The notes under the pieces: model-generated
What the model saw: only the letters and a program-made list of their open reading frames with translations
Databases searched by the model: none
What the model was told of the DNA's origin: nothing
In this document: in pieces, positions 20,089 through 31,990 of the stretch
Position numbering within the stretch: position 1 is the stretch's first letter
Layout: every line of letters begins with the position of its first letter
Translations under genes and position numbers: made by a program
Source of the DNA: Lathyrus oleraceus
Taxonomy: Eukaryota > Streptophyta > Magnoliopsida > Fabales > Fabaceae
NCBI RefSeq assembly: GCF_024323335.1
Contig: NC_066581.1
Coordinates: forward strand, 442,829,816 to 442,893,815
Length of the DNA: 64,000 nt
Reading direction: 5' to 3'

Positions 20089-21780
20089 ACCGGTTACTGG
20101 GTATATAATAGGTGACCGACCAAAGCGTGAATTGGATTTCACTTCCAATACACTCATCATCCTGAAGAGAGCTAGAAAAGCAAACTTGTTAAAAGGATGG
20201 ACATTCAATTCCACAAGGAATATGAATCTTACTCTGAGGGGAAAACAATCAAAAGATTAACCCAAGAGTGAACGAAACATATTATTCATTACCGGCAGAC
20301 CGTGAATAATATATTCGAAAGGAAAATTATCCTGAACCGGTTACTGGGTTGTTTATAGGATAAAATCCGAAGACGTGAATTGGTTTTCACTTCCAAAACA
20401 CTCATCATCCAAAACACAAACTGGTTAAAGGATGGACATTCGAATCCACAACGGGAAAACGAATCTTACTCAACTGGGAAAGATCAACAAAGGATTCCGA
20501 CCAAAGAGCGCATGAGACATATTATTCATTACCGGCAGACCGTGAATAATACACTCGCATGGCAAGAAACACCAGGGATACCGGTTACTGGGCATATAAT
20601 AGGTGATCTACCGAAAACGTGAATTGGATTTCACTTCCAAAACACTCATCATCCGAAAGGAGGGCTTGAAAAAGCAAATCGACTTACAGGATGGGCATTC
20701 GAATCCACAACGGGAAAACGAATCTTACTCAACTGGGGACACAAACCCAAAGAGTGCATGAGATACAATATCCATTACCGGCAGACCGTGGATAAGAATA
20801 CTCGCATGAGATATATTATCTATTACCGTCAGAACGTAGATAATAAACTCGCATGGTAAGAAACACCAGAGATACCGGTTACTGGGTATATAATAGGTGA
20901 TCTACCGAAAACGTGAATTGAATTTCACTTCCAAAACACTCATCATCCGAAAGGAGGGCTTGAAAAAGCAAATCGACTTACAGGATGGGCATTCGAATCC
21001 ACAACGGGAAAACGAATCTTACTCAACTGGGGACACAAACCCAAAGAGTGCATGAGATATAATATCCATTACCGGCAGACCGTGGATAAGATACTCGCAT
21101 GAGATATATTATCTATTACCGTCAGAGCGTAGATAATAAACTCGCATGGTAAGAAACACCAGAGATACCGGTTACTGGGTATATAATAGGTGATCTACCG
21201 AAAACGTGAATTGGATTTCACTTCCAAAACACTCATCATCCAAAACACAAACTGGTTAAAGGATGGCTATTCGATTCTACAAAGAATATGAATCTTGCTC
21301 AGTTGGGGAAAATCAACAAAGGATTCCAACTAAAGAGCGCATGAGATATATTATTCATTACCGGCAGACCGTGAATAATATACTCGAAAGGAAAAGACAC
21401 CAGAGATACCGGTTACTGGGTATATAATAGGTGACTAACCATAATAGAGAGACAATCGATACCAAGCATCCGGGTAAACGAAAGACAACTCAAAGGGATA
21501 AATTGCAAGCATCCGACAATTATCCGACAACAAAGAAATATTCGACTCCGCAAAGGGAAATAACGAATCTTACTCGAACAGGGAAACGCAAAAGGCTTCG
21601 ACTGAGGAGTGCATGAGATATATTATTCATTACCGGCAGACCGTGAATAATATACTCGCATGGAAGATTATCCACAACCGGTTACTGGGTTAATGAAGGA
21701 TAAATCAACCGAAAAGAAAGGCATCAGGATACCAAACTAGGTATATAATGATGACCAATCAAAAGGGAGCAACAGACATT
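20089..21780 (-). repeat. 3' UTR tandem repeat, seven units of 241-294 bp
   Basis: ACCGGTTACTGGGT marks unit starts at 20089, 20336, 20580, 20874, 21167, 21408 and 21677. Longer units contain two hairpins, shorter ones contain one. A further small inverted repeat GTGAATTGGATTTCAC recurs in most units. Units are similar but not identical, as expected for unequal exchange or reverse-transcriptase slippage. Confidence 0.9.
20279..21655 (-). other. eight copies of a covarying hairpin in the 3' UTR repeats
   Basis: Hairpins lie near 20279, 20519, 20769, 20815, 21062, 21106, 21350 and 21625. The stem occurs as ATTATTCA/TGAATAAT, ATTATCTA/TAGATAAT or TATCCA/TGGATA. The apical stem occurs as CGG/CCG, CGT/ACG or CGT/GCG around a constant CAGA loop. 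Both sides change together in each variant. Confidence 0.8.
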
Positions 21781-24660
21781 ACCGACAAAAGGGTAAATGA
21801 AAGGTGATCTGCTGAGGATAATTTGCAAGCATCCGGCAATTATCCACAGGGACTAGCTGGGGATGCATTGGTATACAACCAATGATCTGGGGAACAAATC
21901 ACTAGCAAATGGTGAAAGGACCCACTGGGGATAAAATTGCTAGCATACGGCAATTATCCACAAAAGATTTGCTGAGGATATAAGTGTTGATCTGAGCAAC
22001 TTATACAAGCAAAGGAAAATCGACATCAAAGACTAAATGAAGATAACCACAAAATTAGGGTTTACATCTACCGAATACGGGGTAGAAGACCAAAAACTCC
22101 GCGTGGGGATAGAACAAATCACAAATCCGCACGGGAAACAAGATAGGGTTGATAATAAACCACAAACTGCTGAAGAGCAGGAAAATAGGATTTACGACTA
22201 CCGGGTAGTAGGTAGAAAACCAAAACTCTGGCTGGGAAATAAGAGGTGTATAACCACAAATTCTGCCAAGAAAGCCAAGAAAGATAGGACTTACAACTAC
22301 CGGTATGAGGGTAGAGGCCCAAAATCATTCCGCTGGGGAACAACCCACTGGGAAGCACAAGATATTTGACAAATAGCCAATTCGGGAATAATCCGAAAAG
22401 ACGGACTGAATCAAGACACGTCCTAATGAGGATGTAACTCAAATAGGAAAATCCATCCCAATATATATGTTGGGAGGAAACGGGAGAAACCGTCATCCAC
22501 GAGGATATATCTCAGTGGGGAACTGCAGAAGGAAAGACAACATTTTCTGCTTATGGGGTTGACTCTATATGGAGAGATTTTAAACACCCGACATCTGCTT
22601 GGGGAGATCTGTAAAAAGATCTATATCACCATAGCAGGAGACATAACAAACAAAAGATATATGGCGAGAAATGCAACATGAATATCTGAATGTTTATGAA
22701 TATGCATGAATATGCGTGATTTATGTTTGATGAATGCTGACAAAACAGACAATTCTAACACAAACAGGTTCAGGAACCGGACGTCCGGTATTATACTTCC
22801 AGGGGAAAAACCAACTGGAGAGCCAATTTGCGGAGATCTGCATGCTGTAAAGCGAAGATCTGCGAATACTGCTGAAGAAGCAGAGGAACAGAGATATCAG
22901 GAAACAACCCAATCAGGGTACAGAAAGTCACAACGGGCAAAACAACCACCAAGACAAATCTGTAGGGGAACAAGAGAAAACCCAAAGATATCTGCAAGGG
23001 ATCCCAGTGTCAACTGAGAAACAAAAGTGCGCATAAGCACGGACTGCTGTAGAAGCAAATCCATATAACTCCGCTGGGGAATAACCCACTGAGGGAGAAT
23101 GATATCATCCAAATAGAGTCGAACTGCATAAGCAACTCTACTGGGGAAAACTGTCGGCTACTCTCTTGGGAACAAGCCACTGAGGGAGGACAGATAAAAC
23201 AAGTAGATTCTGCAACGAACCACTCCACTTGGGGAGAATACACAGCAAACTGATCACAACAAGTAGATCCTGCAATATAAGCCACTCTACTGGGGATCAC
23301 AAACAGTCAGGAAATTAATCCGTTCACTGGATGGTAGAGCCATCATCCGACCATATCGGGGATTGAAGGAGTATTCAACGGGCGAAACTGCCACAACGAA
23401 CACTCTGCAGACTACGCTGAGGAAAAGATGGTTGAAATACACTGGGATATCAAACCAATCAACCACTGAGTAGGAAAATAAATCCTGCTCTGCTGAAGAG
23501 AATAACTCTGATGGAGAGATAGCAATAATTCCGCAGACGACTTCGCCGGGGAAAAGGTAAAGTGCTGGGTATCAAACCACTGACTTACCGAGTCTTCAAA
23601 AAGAAAGCGATCGTGCTGAGTAAACAGACAATTCCGCTGGCAACTGCACTGGGAAAAGTGACAACGACTCTGCTCGCAAATCCGATGGGGATATCAATAA
23701 CCGCTCTACTTGCGACTCAGAGGGGAATATCAATCAACAGTTATACTCATGACCGCGCCGAGGAGACAAATAAAGTCTGGGGATACGACCCACTGGAGAA
23801 AGTGACGGGGCACCAAGATGACAAACCATCAACCGCCGAAACTTCTCAAGAAAACACCCATGTTGGGGGAAAATTGCTGCTGGAGAAAACGAAATCTTCC
23901 ACAACACTCTGCTTGCGACTGTACTGGGGAACAACCCCAACAACAACTCTGTTTGAGGGACAGCCCCAACAAAGATCTGAAGAAAGAAGATACAACCAAA
24001 TCAGGAATATGAACGAATGTCTTACCTGTTGGAAACCATGCCACCCTCGGGAGAGCACTGAGATATTCTTGAGTATCCTTTCAATCTTGTGAATGTTCAC
24101 TTTGTTTAAAACAAAGATTTGAAAAATTTGATTTGTTTAAAACAATGACATTTTATCAATTTAAAACATGCAAAACATTTGTTGAATTGAAACAAATAAG
24201 AGTGCAAATGATTGGATAAAAAGCTCAAATTGATTTGATGGAATGGTAGCCTGCAAATGGCAAGACTCCATAGATCTGTACAAATTTGGAATCAGTGATA
24301 TATATTGGAAGAGGGCTACATTGAACATAATGATTCTTTCTCTACCAATTTGAATCTCGATGTATCCGAAGCTTCGGTTGACGACGAATCGAGAATCTTC
24401 TGACGAAATGACGACTGGCGAACAGAAAGTCTTGTCAGGATGTAGTTACTTGCCAAAATCCCTAATTTTTGCCTAGATTTCCCTAGGGTGAGGTACTCAA
24501 TCTAGCGGGATGCAAATATATCTTTTTTTCAAGTCTCTAATTTTTGCCTGGATTACCCTTGCGGGTTCTCCACCGAGACGCTCATTTTTGCCTAAGCCGC
24601 CCTTTCGGGTTTTCAACTTAGCGAGCTATTCTGTTTTTTTTCATTTGCATATACTTTTTT

Positions 24661-27600
24661 TTAGGCAAAGTATCTCTTGACTGCATCTGAATTCACAGGA
24701 CGAGTGAAATCCTCCCCATCCATTGTTGTAAGCATCAAAGCACCGCCTGAAAAGGCTCTCTTAACAACATATGGACCCTCGTAGTTTGGAGTCCACTTGC
24801 CCCTGGAATCGGGCGCGAAAGACAAAACTTTCTTGAGCACAAGGTCACCTTCTCGGAACACGCGAGGCTTGACCTTCTTATCGAATGCTTTCTTCATTCT
24901 TTGCTGATATAACTGACCATGACACATGGCAGTTAATCGCTTCTCTTCAATCAAATTCAACTGGTCGTAACGACTCTGAATCCATTCAGCATCAGTCAAC
25001 TTGGCTTCCATCAAGACTCGCATTGATGGGATCTCCACCTCTACTGGGAGAACGGCTTCCATGCCATAAACAAGAGAGAAAGGGGTTGCCCCTGTTGAAG
25101 TGCGTACAGACGTACGATATCCATGCAAAGCAAATGGCAGCATCTCATGCCAATCTTTGTACGTGACAGTCATCTTCTGGATGATCCTCTTGATATTCTT
25201 GTTAGCAGCTTCAACAGCCCCATTCATCTTAGGCCTGTAGGGAGAGGAATTATGGTGTGCAATCGTGAATTCAGCGCACAACTCATCCATCATCTTGTTA
25301 TTCAGATTGGATCCATTATTAGTAATGATCCTCTCTGGCACACCATAACGGCAAATCAACTGGTTCTTGATAAACTTCACAACCACCTGTCTGGTTACAT
25401 TCGCGTATGAAACGGCTTCAACCCATTTGGTGAAGTAATCAATTGCTACGAGAATAAACCGATGTCCATTGGACGCTTTCGGCTCAATCATACCGATCAT
25501 GTCGATTCCCCACATAGAGAAAGGCCATGGTGATGAAATCACATTCAGGAGTGTCGGAGGAATATGAATCTTATCCGCATAAATTTGACACTTGTGACAC
25601 TTCTTCACATATTTGCAACAGTCAGACTCCATTGTCAGCCAATAGTAGCCTGCTCTCAGCATCTTCTTAGCCATGGCATGTCCATTGGAATGAGTACCAA
25701 ATGAACCCTCATGGACCTCAGTCATTAACAGGTTTGCTTCGTGTCTATCCACGCATCTGAGCAAAACCATATCAAAATTTCTCTTGTACAGCACTTCACC
25801 ACTGAGGTAGAAACTGCCTGACAACTTTCTCAAAGTTTTCCTATCTTTCACAGATGCCCCAGGCGGGTAGACCTGGTTCTGGAGGAAATTCTTGATATCA
25901 AAATACCAAGGCTTGTCATCTTTCACGTCTTCGATTGCAAATATGTGAGCGGGTCTGTCCAAGCGCATCACAGTAATGTTGGGGACATCATTCCACCATC
26001 TGACTACTATCATGGAAGCAAGCGTAGCAAGGGCATCTGCCATCCGATTATCCTCTCGAGGAATGTGATAAAATTCAACTTCTGTGAAGAAAGTTGAAAT
26101 TCTCCTTGCATAATCTCTGTATGGAATGAGACTTGGTTGATTTGTCTCCCATTCACCCTTGATCTGATTGACAACCAAAGCTGAATCACCATATACATCA
26201 AGATATTTGATTCTCAAATCAATGCATTCTTCAAGTCCCATAATACAGGCTTCATACTCCGCCATGTTATTCGTGCATTTGAAAGTTAGCCTTGCTGTAA
26301 ACGGAATGTGTGAACCTTGAGGAGTAATGATCACTGCCCCAATTCCATTCCCATATTGATTAACAGCGCCATCAAACACCATCGTCCATCTGGAACCAGG
26401 TTCTGGACCTTCATCAAGTGTAGGCTCATCGCAATCTTTCATCTTCAAATACAGAATTTCCTCGTCAGGGAAGTCATACTGAACAGACTGATGATCTTCA
26501 ATTGGCTGGTGCGCTAGATGGTCAGCCAAGATACTACCTTTGATAGCTTTCTGAGCTCGATACTCAATATCATACTCAGACAACAGCATCTGCCAACGGG
26601 CAATCCTCCCAGTTAAAGCAGGCTTCTCGAAGATATACTTAATTGGATCCATTCTGGATATCAACCAAGTTGTATGATTAATCATGTACTGGCGCAAACG
26701 CTTAGCAGCCCAAGCCAAAGCACAGCACGTCTTCTCAAGTGTAGAGTACCGAGACTCACAATCAGTAAACTTCTTACTGAGGTAATAGATAGCAAACTCC
26801 TTCTTCCCTGATTCATCTTGTTGACCGAGTACACAACCCATCGAGCCTTCAAGAACTGTTAAGTACATAATCAGAGGTCTTCCTTCCACAGGCGGAGACA
26901 AAATCGGAGGTTCTGACAGATAATCTTTGATACTGTCGAAAGCTTTCTGGCAATCCTCGGTCCAATCATGAGACTGATCTTTCCGAAGGAGCTTGAATAT
27001 CGGCACACATGTGGCAGTCATGTGGGATATAAATCTGGAAATGTAGTTCAAGCGGCCAAGAAAACCTCGGACTTGCTTCTCAGTTTTGGGTGCGGGCATC
27101 TCTTGTATTGCTTTGACCTTTGCAGGATCAACCTCAATACCTCTTTCACTTACCACAAAACCCAACAACTTGCCGGAACGGACTCCAAAGGTACATTTGT
27201 TCGGATTCAGGCGAAGTTTGAACTTTCTCAGACGCTGAAAAAGCTTCAACAAATGCTCAATATGCTCCACTTCCGTTCGGGACTTAGCAATCATATCATC
27301 AACATAGATTTCTATCTCCTTGTGCATCATGTCATGAAACAAGGTAGTCATAGCTCGTTGATACGTGGCTCCGGCGTTCTTCAAACCGAAGGGCATCACT
27401 CGATAACAGAATGTTCCCCAAGGTGTGATGAATGTTGTCTTCTCCATATCCTCTGGCGCCATCTTGATTTGATTATATCCGGAAAATCCGTCCATAAAGG
27501 AAAAGACTTTGAATTTGGCTGTATTGTCTACCAACATGTCAATGTGTGGTAGAGGAAAATCATCTTTAGGGCTAGCCTTATTCAAATCTCTGTAATCAAC

Positions 27601-28123
27601 GCACATACGGACTTTTCCGTCCTTCTTAGGAACAGGCACAATATTGGCCACCCATTGAGGATATGTCGAAGTCACCAGAAACCCCGCATCAATTTGCTTC
27701 TGAACTTCCTCTTTGATCTTCACTGCCATATCTGGATGAGTTCTTCTGAGCTTCTGCTTCACAGGCACGCACTCAGGCTTCAAAGGCAGGAAATGTTGCA
27801 CAATATCTGTATCTAAACCCGACATGTCTTCATAGGACCAAGCAAAGATATCCGAAAATTCTCGTAGCAAGCTGATCAAATCTTCCTTAACAAACTCTTC
27901 AAGAAGTGCCCCAATCTTCACCAGGCGGACACAATCCTCAGACCCCAAGTTGACTGTTTCCAAGTCTTCGAGATGCGGCTGAATGATCTTCTCTTCGTGC
28001 TCAAGGAGACGGGTGATCTCATCAGGAATCTCTTCAACATCATCTTCCTCTGCCTCAAATACAGGGAATTCAAAATTGGGAGATGGCGTTGGATCATTAT
28101 GTTCAATGGGTTTTAGAATCAAC
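24661..28123 (-). CDS. pol: Ogre-2 Pol: RT, RNase H, second RNase H, integrase
   Basis: About 1153 residues, open, downstream exon after the intron (translation enters at LILKPIEHND). RT has RMCVDYRDLN, FGLKNAGATY and YVDD near 272-275. A degenerate first RNase H (MYLTVLEGSMGCVLG) is followed by the archaeal-type RNase H (FDGAVNQYGNG, NNMAEYEAC, GDSALVVNQ, DNRMADALATL). Integrase has the HHCC region, WGIDMIG, and a Glu in GAVEAANKN. The second catalytic Asp is replaced: the codon at 25320-25318 (residue 935) is AAT, giving TNNGSN where Ogre-1 has TDNGSN. The enzyme of this copy is therefore probably inactive although the frame is intact. C-terminal NYEGPYVVKR is present. Confidence 0.93.
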
Positions 28124-28397
28124 CTGCATAATGATTTTGGTTAAGAAAAACTTCAGAATTTTAGACAAGCAAATCATTATGCAGATGAAAAATGTTTGCT
28201 TTTATTGCTTTTGTCTTTATGGTTTTTTGTGATCACTGATTTCATAAAGAAAAGCAAAAAGTGAAAACAAAGGAAAAACAAATGTTTAACAATGCAAAAA
28301 TTGAATGAAAATATCATTGTATATATGCTTTGCCAACAATGTCATCACTTCTCCTTTTGGCATGGGAGAAGGGTTTTAAACAAAGTGAACAATTTAC
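28124..28397 (-). other. predicted Ogre-2 intron between protease and RT
   Basis: On the minus strand, donor TCAGA|GTAAATTG starts at 28397 and acceptor ATTATGCAG|GTTG ends at 28124, a 274-base intron. Splicing removes the gag-pro TAA and joins GA+G (Glu) to LILKPIEHN in the pol frame. Same phase and nearly the same splice sites as Ogre-1. Confidence 0.8.
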
Positions 28398-31300
28398 TCT
28401 GATCTATGGATGACTGTAGGAACATCTACAGCGACCCAATTGTGGCAGACACCACCAGGAATAACAAAATTGTTCAAGTCTTCTGCATCTTCTTCTTCAA
28501 TGATAGCAGCAGCCTCCTCTTCTGGTTGATCAGCATGGATGAATCTTCCACTCGTGAACAAACCTTGCTCGTTGAATGCCCCAGAACCATAGCCAATGCC
28601 AGCCCGAGATCGGTTATCTTCAAGTTCAAGCACTTTCCCTAATCCAGCAACTGCACCACATTCAATGGCCAGCTTCGCATCTCGGTAGGAAGTGAATGAA
28701 GGAGACTTCTTCTCGATTGGTTTATCAATAGACAAAGCTTGAAACTGAGTTCCAACTTCATCCTCTGCGTCAATGTACGAGAAAGAAGACAGATGGCTAA
28801 CCAGGAGAGCCTTTTCTCCCCCTACTACAACCAATTTCTTGTTTTTGACAAATTTCAGCTTCTGGTGTAGGGTGGATGTCACGGCGCCAGCCTCGTGAAT
28901 CCATGGTCTGCCTAAGAGACAGCTGTATGATGGGTGGATATCCATTACTTGAAAAGTAACCTGGAAATCACTTGGTCCTATCTTGATTGGGAGATCGACT
29001 TCCCCAATCACGGTCTGGCGCGACCCATCAAATGCTTTTACAACAACCCCACCCTGCCTCATAGGAGGACCTTGATATGACAGACGAGAGAGTGTGGATT
29101 TTGGCAATACATTAAGAGAAGATCCAGTGTCCACCAACACATTGGACATTGCATCAGATTTGCAATTCATTGATATGTGTAAAGCCATGTTGTGGTCTCT
29201 TCCCTCCTCAGGGAGATCAGCGTCACAAAAGCTCAAGGTGTTGCAAGCGGTGATGTTTGCAACAATACTATCAAATTGTTCCAGGGTGACGTCGTGATCA
29301 ACATACGCCAGATCCAAGACTTTCTGCAGAGACTCCCTATGAGGTTCTGAATTCAGCAATAGAGAAAGAATAGAAATCTTGGAAGGCGTGTGTAGAAGCT
29401 GGTCTACAATGTTATACTCACTTTTTCTGATGAGCCTCAGCATCTCATCAGATTCTTCATCAACAATGCCACTCGGGCCACCTGAAGAAACAGGAGTCTT
29501 TTGTACGGACGAGGAGGGTTTGGCAACATCAAGTGCCGGATTCTGAACATTCACAGCAGCCCCAACCGGACGCTCAACAGTATCAGAAACAGTAGCCTTT
29601 GGAGGCGCAGAAAACACACGACCGCTTCGGGTCAATCCACTGACATCAGCAACAGTGGTCACAGAAGTTGAAGGCAAAGGCACTTCGACCCCATCTTGAA
29701 CAGCAACAGGATTATACCGGAATGGCACAGCTCGATCAGATGTATAGGGCATAGGGCCAGCAGGTTTGATAATCAGAGAAGGTGAAGCCTTCGGCTTGTT
29801 GCTATTGTAGCGAATAACAACTGGCTCAGGCAGCTTGAACACTGGCGAGATGACATTCACTTCAGGTTCAACTACATCAACATTGCGATTCTGGAGAATC
29901 TCAATGGTACCCTCATTCAACATCTTCTGAAGTTCACGGCGGACCTGGTCGCAACCCAAGCGGTTAACCGAGCAAACACGGCACTTGTCGTGGTTATGCT
30001 CCAAATAGCTGTACTGACACAGCATCTTATGTAAATCAACCAACGACTGCCTGATGTGGCTGACATACTTAACCTTGTACTTCCCAAGGTCCTCCTGAAT
30101 CATATTCACAGATTTCCCATGCGAAGGCAATGGGTTCCTGGTGACGTTCGGGTTAGAGTCTTCAAAACTCAGAATTCCACTTCTCATAAGGTCTTGAACC
30201 TTATTCTTCAGCGGGAAACAGTTCTCTACATTATGGCCCGGAGCACCGGAATGGTAGATACAATGCTGGTCTGGTTTGTACCACCATTGCGGGTTTGCAG
30301 GAATAGCAGGAGGATCTCTCGGAGAAACCAATTTCCTCTCCAACAAGGAGGGATAAAGCTCTGCATATGTCATAGGAATTGGATCGAAGCTGACCCTCTT
30401 CCTATCATAATTCATGTTAGCTTGATTGGTTGTACTTCCACGAGGCTGGTAAGCCTGTTGCTGTGGACGTTGCTGTTGCTGATACTGCGGTTGTTGATAT
30501 TGCTGTTGATGCTGATATTGTTGAGCATTATCTTTGAATACAGGCGCTACATGAGCCACCTGATGCTGATGTCCGGCACGTCGTGCAGGCTTCCTCTAAA
30601 CAGAGGGTCTTCTTTGTTTCGGCTGAGACTGCACGGCATGTGCTTCCCCTTCTTTCCTCTTAAATGCCCCATATCGTTTAGAGGAAGAACATTCATCTTT
30701 AGCCAACCGTCCTTCGCGGACACCTTCTTCGAGACGCATCCCCATGTTCACCATCTCGGTGAAATCAGAGGGAGCGCTCGCCACCATTCGTTCATAATAA
30801 AATGAACCAAGAGTTTTCAGAAAAATCTTGGTCATCTCTTTCTCTTCCAACGGTGGGGTGATTTGAGCTGCCAGCTCACGCCATCTCTGGGCGTACTCCT
30901 TGAACGACTCTTTATCTTTCTGTGACATGGACCTGAGTTGATCTCGGTCAGGCGCCATATCGACATTGTATTTGTATTGTTTGACGAAAGCTTCGCCAAG
31001 GTCATTGAAAGATCGAATGTTGATACTGTCCAGGCTCATGTACCATCTGAGCGCGGCACCAGACAAACTGTCTTGAAAATAATGGATCAAGAGTTGATCA
31101 TTATCAGTTTGTGTTGACATCTTCCTGGCGTACATGACCAGGTGAGCTAATGGACAGGTGTTCCCCTTGTATTTTTCAATGTCCGGGACCTTAAACTTGA
31201 CTGGGATCTTCACACCGGGAACTAAGCAAAGTTCGGCTGCAGACTTGCCGAAGAGATCTTTGCCTCTAAGAGTCCTCAATTCCTTTCTCAGCTCAAGGAA

Positions 31301-31696
31301 TTGATCGTTCATTGCGTCCATCTTCTCATGAACATCTGAGCCCTCAGAAGCTTCAGAGTGATAGATGGTGTCGTCTACCCTAGGCATGGTATGCACGACA
31401 GGAGGAGCGGGAACAGGGACCGGGCTAGATGCCGGCATTTGAGCAAACGTTGGAGCTGGCAGATCAGGCATGAAGCCTGGAGGCATCCCCCAAGGAAAAC
31501 CGGGAGGCATGGCATTGGGCTGATGGGCACTGACAGGCACCGTTGAAGTAGCGACTTCTGAAATAACCGTCCGCTGAACGGGAGTTGCTGGCTGTGGAGC
31601 AGGCTGGTTCTGGGCAGCAAGAAGTTGCTCCATCAAAGCGCCAAGTCTGGCGACCTCTTCTCTTAGATCTCGGTTCTCTTGCTCCAACTGTTCCAT
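28394..31696 (-). CDS. gag-pro: Ogre-2 Gag-protease polyprotein with one in-frame UAG
   Basis: About 1100 codons from the ATG at 31696 (MEQLEQENRD), chosen because it aligns with the Ogre-1 start; the frame is open upstream to 31765. Gag domain motifs are YARKMSTQTDND, YFQDSLSGAALRWYMSLD and FKEYAQRWRELAAQITPP. A UAG at 30598-30596 (codon 367) interrupts the frame just after the Gag domain; both sides are in the same frame. Beyond it are a Gln-rich linker, a Cys-His-His-Cys knuckle CIYHSGAPGHNVENC, a second Cys cluster CRVCSVNRLGC, and protease VDTGSSLNVLP with LLGRPWIH. Unless the UAG is read through, protease and pol of this copy cannot be made. A recent point mutation is the simplest reading. 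Confidence 0.88.
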
Positions 31697-31990
31697 GATT
31701 CTGGCAGAGTTGACTCTTGTATAATACCGGTGAGTCAGCTTGTCTTCAAAATAAATGAAGAGCAAAGGTTAGAACCAGCAGACCAGAGACAAAGGGTACC
31801 TGTTTATGCAAGAATGATGCATGAAATGCTTGTGCAAATGCTTTGTTTTCAAGGAACCTTTAGGGTATTGTTTGCAATATTTTGAATATTTAAACATTTA
31901 ATTGCTCATGGAAAATATTTCTTTTAATGTATCAAAACAAAGAAATACAGCATTTTTGATTCATTACAAAGAGAAAAGGTAAATGACATC
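31697..31990 (-). other. Ogre-2 ORF1-gag spacer
   Basis: AT-rich, about 290 bases. The 3' end continues the gag frame upstream of its ATG (THRYYTRVNSARI), matching HRYSTRLN in Ogre-1. An AG preceding this stretch could be a splice acceptor in both elements. I could not identify a matching donor. Confidence 0.4.

Larger units (their letters stand above)
19550..24660 (-). other. Ogre-2 3' untranslated hypervariable region
   Basis: 5.1 kb between pol and the 3' LTR without a conserved protein. It is built of imperfect repeats: a 241-294-bp tandem family at 20089-21780 and a looser family rich in CTGGGGA motifs through 19680-23940. Ogre 3' regions are known to be hypervariable, tandem-repeat-rich and a source of satellites (for example in pea). 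The part next to pol (24470-24640) matches the Ogre-1 3' start with GGGCGGCTTAGGCAAAAATG blocks. Open frames of up to 176 residues here have repetitive composition and no domain. Confidence 0.8.

Noticed and set aside
23562..24092. 176-codon open frame in the Ogre-2 3' region
   Set aside because: Repetitive composition with short imperfect repeats (TLLATQRGISI-like), no domain, and no counterpart in Ogre-1.
26968..27552. 194-codon plus-strand open frame
   Set aside because: Exactly antisense to the reverse transcriptase of Ogre-2; a shadow of the conserved pol frame.
30056..30805. 249-codon plus-strand open frame
   Set aside because: Antisense to Ogre-2 gag across the UAG; Leu/Phe-rich shadow translation.
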